Below, piece by piece: positions 61,487 through 64,000 of a DNA stretch of 64,000 nt. A program made the position numbers and the translations under genes. Location: positions 63,914,086 through 63,978,085 of the forward strand of contig NC_052504.1 in the NCBI RefSeq assembly GCF_014356525.2, given 5' to 3'. The DNA is from Nilaparvata lugens. Lineage: Eukaryota; Arthropoda; Insecta; Hemiptera; Delphacidae. The number at the start of each line of letters is the position of its first letter. Position 1 is the stretch's first letter. The notes under the pieces are model-generated. The model saw nothing but the letters and a program-made list of their open reading frames with translations, was not told the origin of the DNA and did no database searches.

Positions 61487-63721
61487 CTAAGCCCTGTAAT
61501 CTAATAATTTTTCAATACTAGAATATAGGTATTTAAAAATACATAATTCTAACAATGATCTAACATCACTTCACCAGTCATGAGAGAATTCAAACTAAAC
61601 CTTATGCTATAGCCATAATATTGATAAAAAACAATATTCCACTATATAATTGATTCTGATGCCTCAGATGTATTAAATTGAACTGCAGTGCTAACACAAT
61701 ATGAGCTTAATATTCTGTTAACTAAAGAATTTGACAATTAGTCCCTTTAATTGATTATTTTTACACTTGAAATTATTTCTAAATGGAGAAAGACCTGAAC
61801 GTCTATTCCAAGAGCTCATAAAACCATCAGAAGCCATTCAAAAATACGGTCAAGTACTGTATATATGTTCTTGCTTTGCTCCTAAGCAGTAATTGGCCCA
61901 ATTAATGTTTCCTTATCAAGAAGACAGTAAATATATGAAGGCGAGAGAAATACAGTACGGTACCTACTAACAATATCTCATGTTCCACCAAAGTGGACTA
62001 ATTAGAACTTTCGATGGCCATACTGTAGGAAAGTTACCGTATGTGTTATAAACTTATATTTACATTATGGAGATTTAAATGTCCGTCGGGGACTTCTCGC
62101 AATGCACTTGATAGAACGAGTTTGGATGCTAATTGAATAACAAATGAGATGCGCGATTACATCATGGGTCGCTTCACTTAATCCTTGTTCTTGCCAAAAG
62201 TGACATGTTGTACAGTTGTAGAACTTGCCGAAACTGTTAGTTGAATTTATCATCATTCAACTGTACTTAAAAAAGTACGTTTTACGTAAAAAATAGTCAA
62301 ATAGTTTGATGTGACCTTTTTAATGTATACAGTATATCTAATATAAAAAATGTGGTATCAGATTGATTGTAATTTAAATTTTAAACTCTCCATGTTTGTA
62401 TTTATTTATTTAATCATTCAGAATCACAGAATTTTCAGAAGAGTACCACAGGCTTACGCCCAAAACGGTTCAAATTCTAATTTATACAATAGTCCAAATG
62501 TAGGTAGATTGTGTCACTTCAGACATGTTCATAATAATTCATATCCATTTTCTTTCTAGTGTTTCGGAGTAATTGGGTGAGACTACAAAGAAGCTATTAC
62601 ATTGCTGTAAATCAAACACATTTTGGAGATTATAGTGTTATGTTCTTTTGAATGGCTTCTCTTAGTTTTGTACAGTTTCTAAAAAATGGGAGCGCATATC
62701 GGACAGTGCAGTCTGCAGTGTACAGCGAAGATTACGGAGAGAAATCACGTTCATTTTTCATTTTAGACACACAGGAATAATTGATTGGCAATAGACAAAT
62801 ACTATAAAATCATTCTTTTTATTAGTATAAGCTGAAAAAGAAATGGTTGGTAGTTGGTTCAAAACTCATGATCGCTTGGTAGGTAGGCCTACTCCAGTCG
62901 GAGGGGTTAAGACAAGTTCCTCTAATTATTAGTTTTGATCTTCAACATATAAGCTACGTGTGGTTTGAATCATTCTAAAACTAAGGTTATCATCATCATT
63001 ATCCCATTACTTGAGTGAAAGCCCCAAGCTTTAGTAAAAGTGACCATTGTAGAGTAATATTAATAAATCTGTTATCATGAACTAATTGATCTAATGATAA
63101 TATTTTCTGAAAATCTGTTATCTTTGAATATATCAATCAATTTATTCAATAAAAATTCCTTAAAAAATTGGTCCCGCTAAGCCTGAATAGATTTTACAGC
63201 ATGTGCCTACAAATAATGAAATACAATACCTAATTAATAGAATGACATGCTAACTTTAAACTGAAAACTAAGGAGAACAGTTCTCTATGATATTTAAATG
63301 GGGGTTCAGGAATTTAAAAAGGAATATGAGGTATTATGTGGTCCATCGTTTTGTATAAAATAAGTTGAAACTTGGCCCTCCATACGAAGAAATTAAAGGG
63401 TTGCCAAATCGTGTAAAGATTGAAACCTTTCCAAATTTCTTATTTAACAACCTCAGAATTGGATGTAGAATATCATCCCTGATATTCCAGTAGTGCTGTA
63501 ATAGTTTCGCAAAACCTTCAAAAAAGGGTTTAAAGATTAAAGAGAAAAATTTTTTTTGATGAAATTGAAAACATCGTGAACGAGTAAAGGAACCAGAAGC
63601 TGATACCCCTCCCAGTAGCTGACACGCTCTCTTATTATTCTTAGTGTTAAGCAAATATTGATCATTTCAATGACTGCAACCTTCCAGAATAATTCTGTAG
63701 TATGTTTTTGATAATTTTTCA
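61487..63721. other. Gene-free AT-rich stretch
   Basis: No recognised gene. A 106-codon minus-strand frame at 63,334-63,654 is Phe/Leu-rich (KKFGKVSIFTRFGNPLISS). I could not tie it to any family, and it overlaps a second frame, so I do not call it a gene. Confidence 0.45.
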
Positions 63722-64000
63722 ACTGATTCTTTTGAGGAGCGGAAATCAACTTTTTCAATGCTATGTGATCTCTCACGAGCATTTGACTCTATCCCTCATA
63801 CAGTTCTAATAAAGAAATTGGAGCATTATGGCTTACAGGATTGTGCAACTCGGGTGTTTGAGTCTCACCTTTCTGGGAGAAAACAGATTGTGCATTGGAA
63901 TGATTAGTGCTCACTTCCTCTTCTGGTAAAACGGGGTGGGTGTGCCACAGGGCTCATTGTTGGGCCCAATACTCTTTCTTGTAGCAATAAAATAATAATG
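63722..64000 (+). pseudogene. Fragment of a second copy of the 57-kb LINE (RT), cut by window end
   Basis: From about 63,722 the sequence matches 58,985-59,260 of the LINE at 57 kb at roughly 95% identity, beginning in the RT (TCTTTTGAGGAGCGG). It encodes SFEERKSTFSMLCDLSRAFD and so keeps the second motif-A Asp that is Asn in the other copy. A TAG (TGATTAG for TGATCAG) interrupts the frame at about 63,905. The PQGS...GP block reads through a serine codon where the other copy has a stop. It is truncated at its 5' side and continues beyond the window. Confidence 0.85.

Noticed and set aside
1..64000. tRNA, rRNA, snRNA genes and CRISPR-like arrays
   Set aside because: No cloverleaf with A/B boxes was seen. 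The tRNA-Leu-like word at 11,591 is a retroelement primer site with no tRNA body. No regularly spaced repeat/spacer array exists.

Overview
The window looks like nuclear DNA of an insect. It is AT-rich (by eye about one third G+C), dominated by non-coding sequence and transposable-element debris, has long introns, and contains one convincing host gene. The density of foldback/MITE elements, CR1/Jockey-like LINE remnants and the recurrent octamer TAGGCCTA suggest a hemipteran, possibly a planthopper. This placement is inference only. Almost all of the longer open frames are chance or shadow frames.

The clear gene is on the plus strand at 42,853-44,124. It encodes a TENT5/FAM46-family non-canonical poly(A) polymerase on one GC-rich coding exon, preceded by a good 3' splice site at 42,805-42,807. 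A GC-rich promoter-like block at about 32.5-33.5 kb begins next to a perfect CRE (TGACGTCA) and ends at a good 5' splice site. It has an in-frame stop nine codons before that donor. It is the best candidate for a non-coding first exon, which would leave an intron of about 9.3 kb. Inside that intron a GC-rich block at 38.8-39.1 kb looks like a conserved regulatory element.

Region by region: 0-6.7 kb has no gene but a GC-rich block ending in an NRF1/Ewg-like palindrome. At 6.7 kb lies a minus-strand LINE ORF2 C-terminal scrap. At 9.4-10.1 kb there is a tandem duplication and a foldback. At 11.6-12.1 kb lies a minus-strand LTR with an exact 19-nt primer-binding site for tRNA-Leu. At 14.5-15.2 kb there is a composite repeat, with a second copy in opposite orientation at 53.7-54.3 kb. 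Foldbacks and MITEs lie at 16.2, 20.0, 20.9 and 22.0 kb. At 22.9-23.6 kb a CA-microsatellite repeat abuts a LINE 3' end. At 26.0-30.5 kb two 1.38-kb direct repeats about 99.5% identical flank a LINE endonuclease fragment. At 30.5-44.6 kb lies the TENT5 locus. At 44.6-52.6 kb nothing is recognisable. At 52.7-57.0 kb a pair of inverted 0.42-kb arms encloses 3.1 kb. At 57-61.5 kb lies a decayed but nearly full-length LINE, itself hit by a MITE inside its reverse transcriptase and by a second repeat in its 3' region. A fragment of the same LINE family begins at 63.7 kb and runs off the window.

I found no CRISPR array, tRNA, rRNA or operon-like cluster, and no convincing new biological system. The most useful observations are the TENT5 locus structure, the nested and duplicated element architecture, and the strong over-representation of TAGGCCTA.
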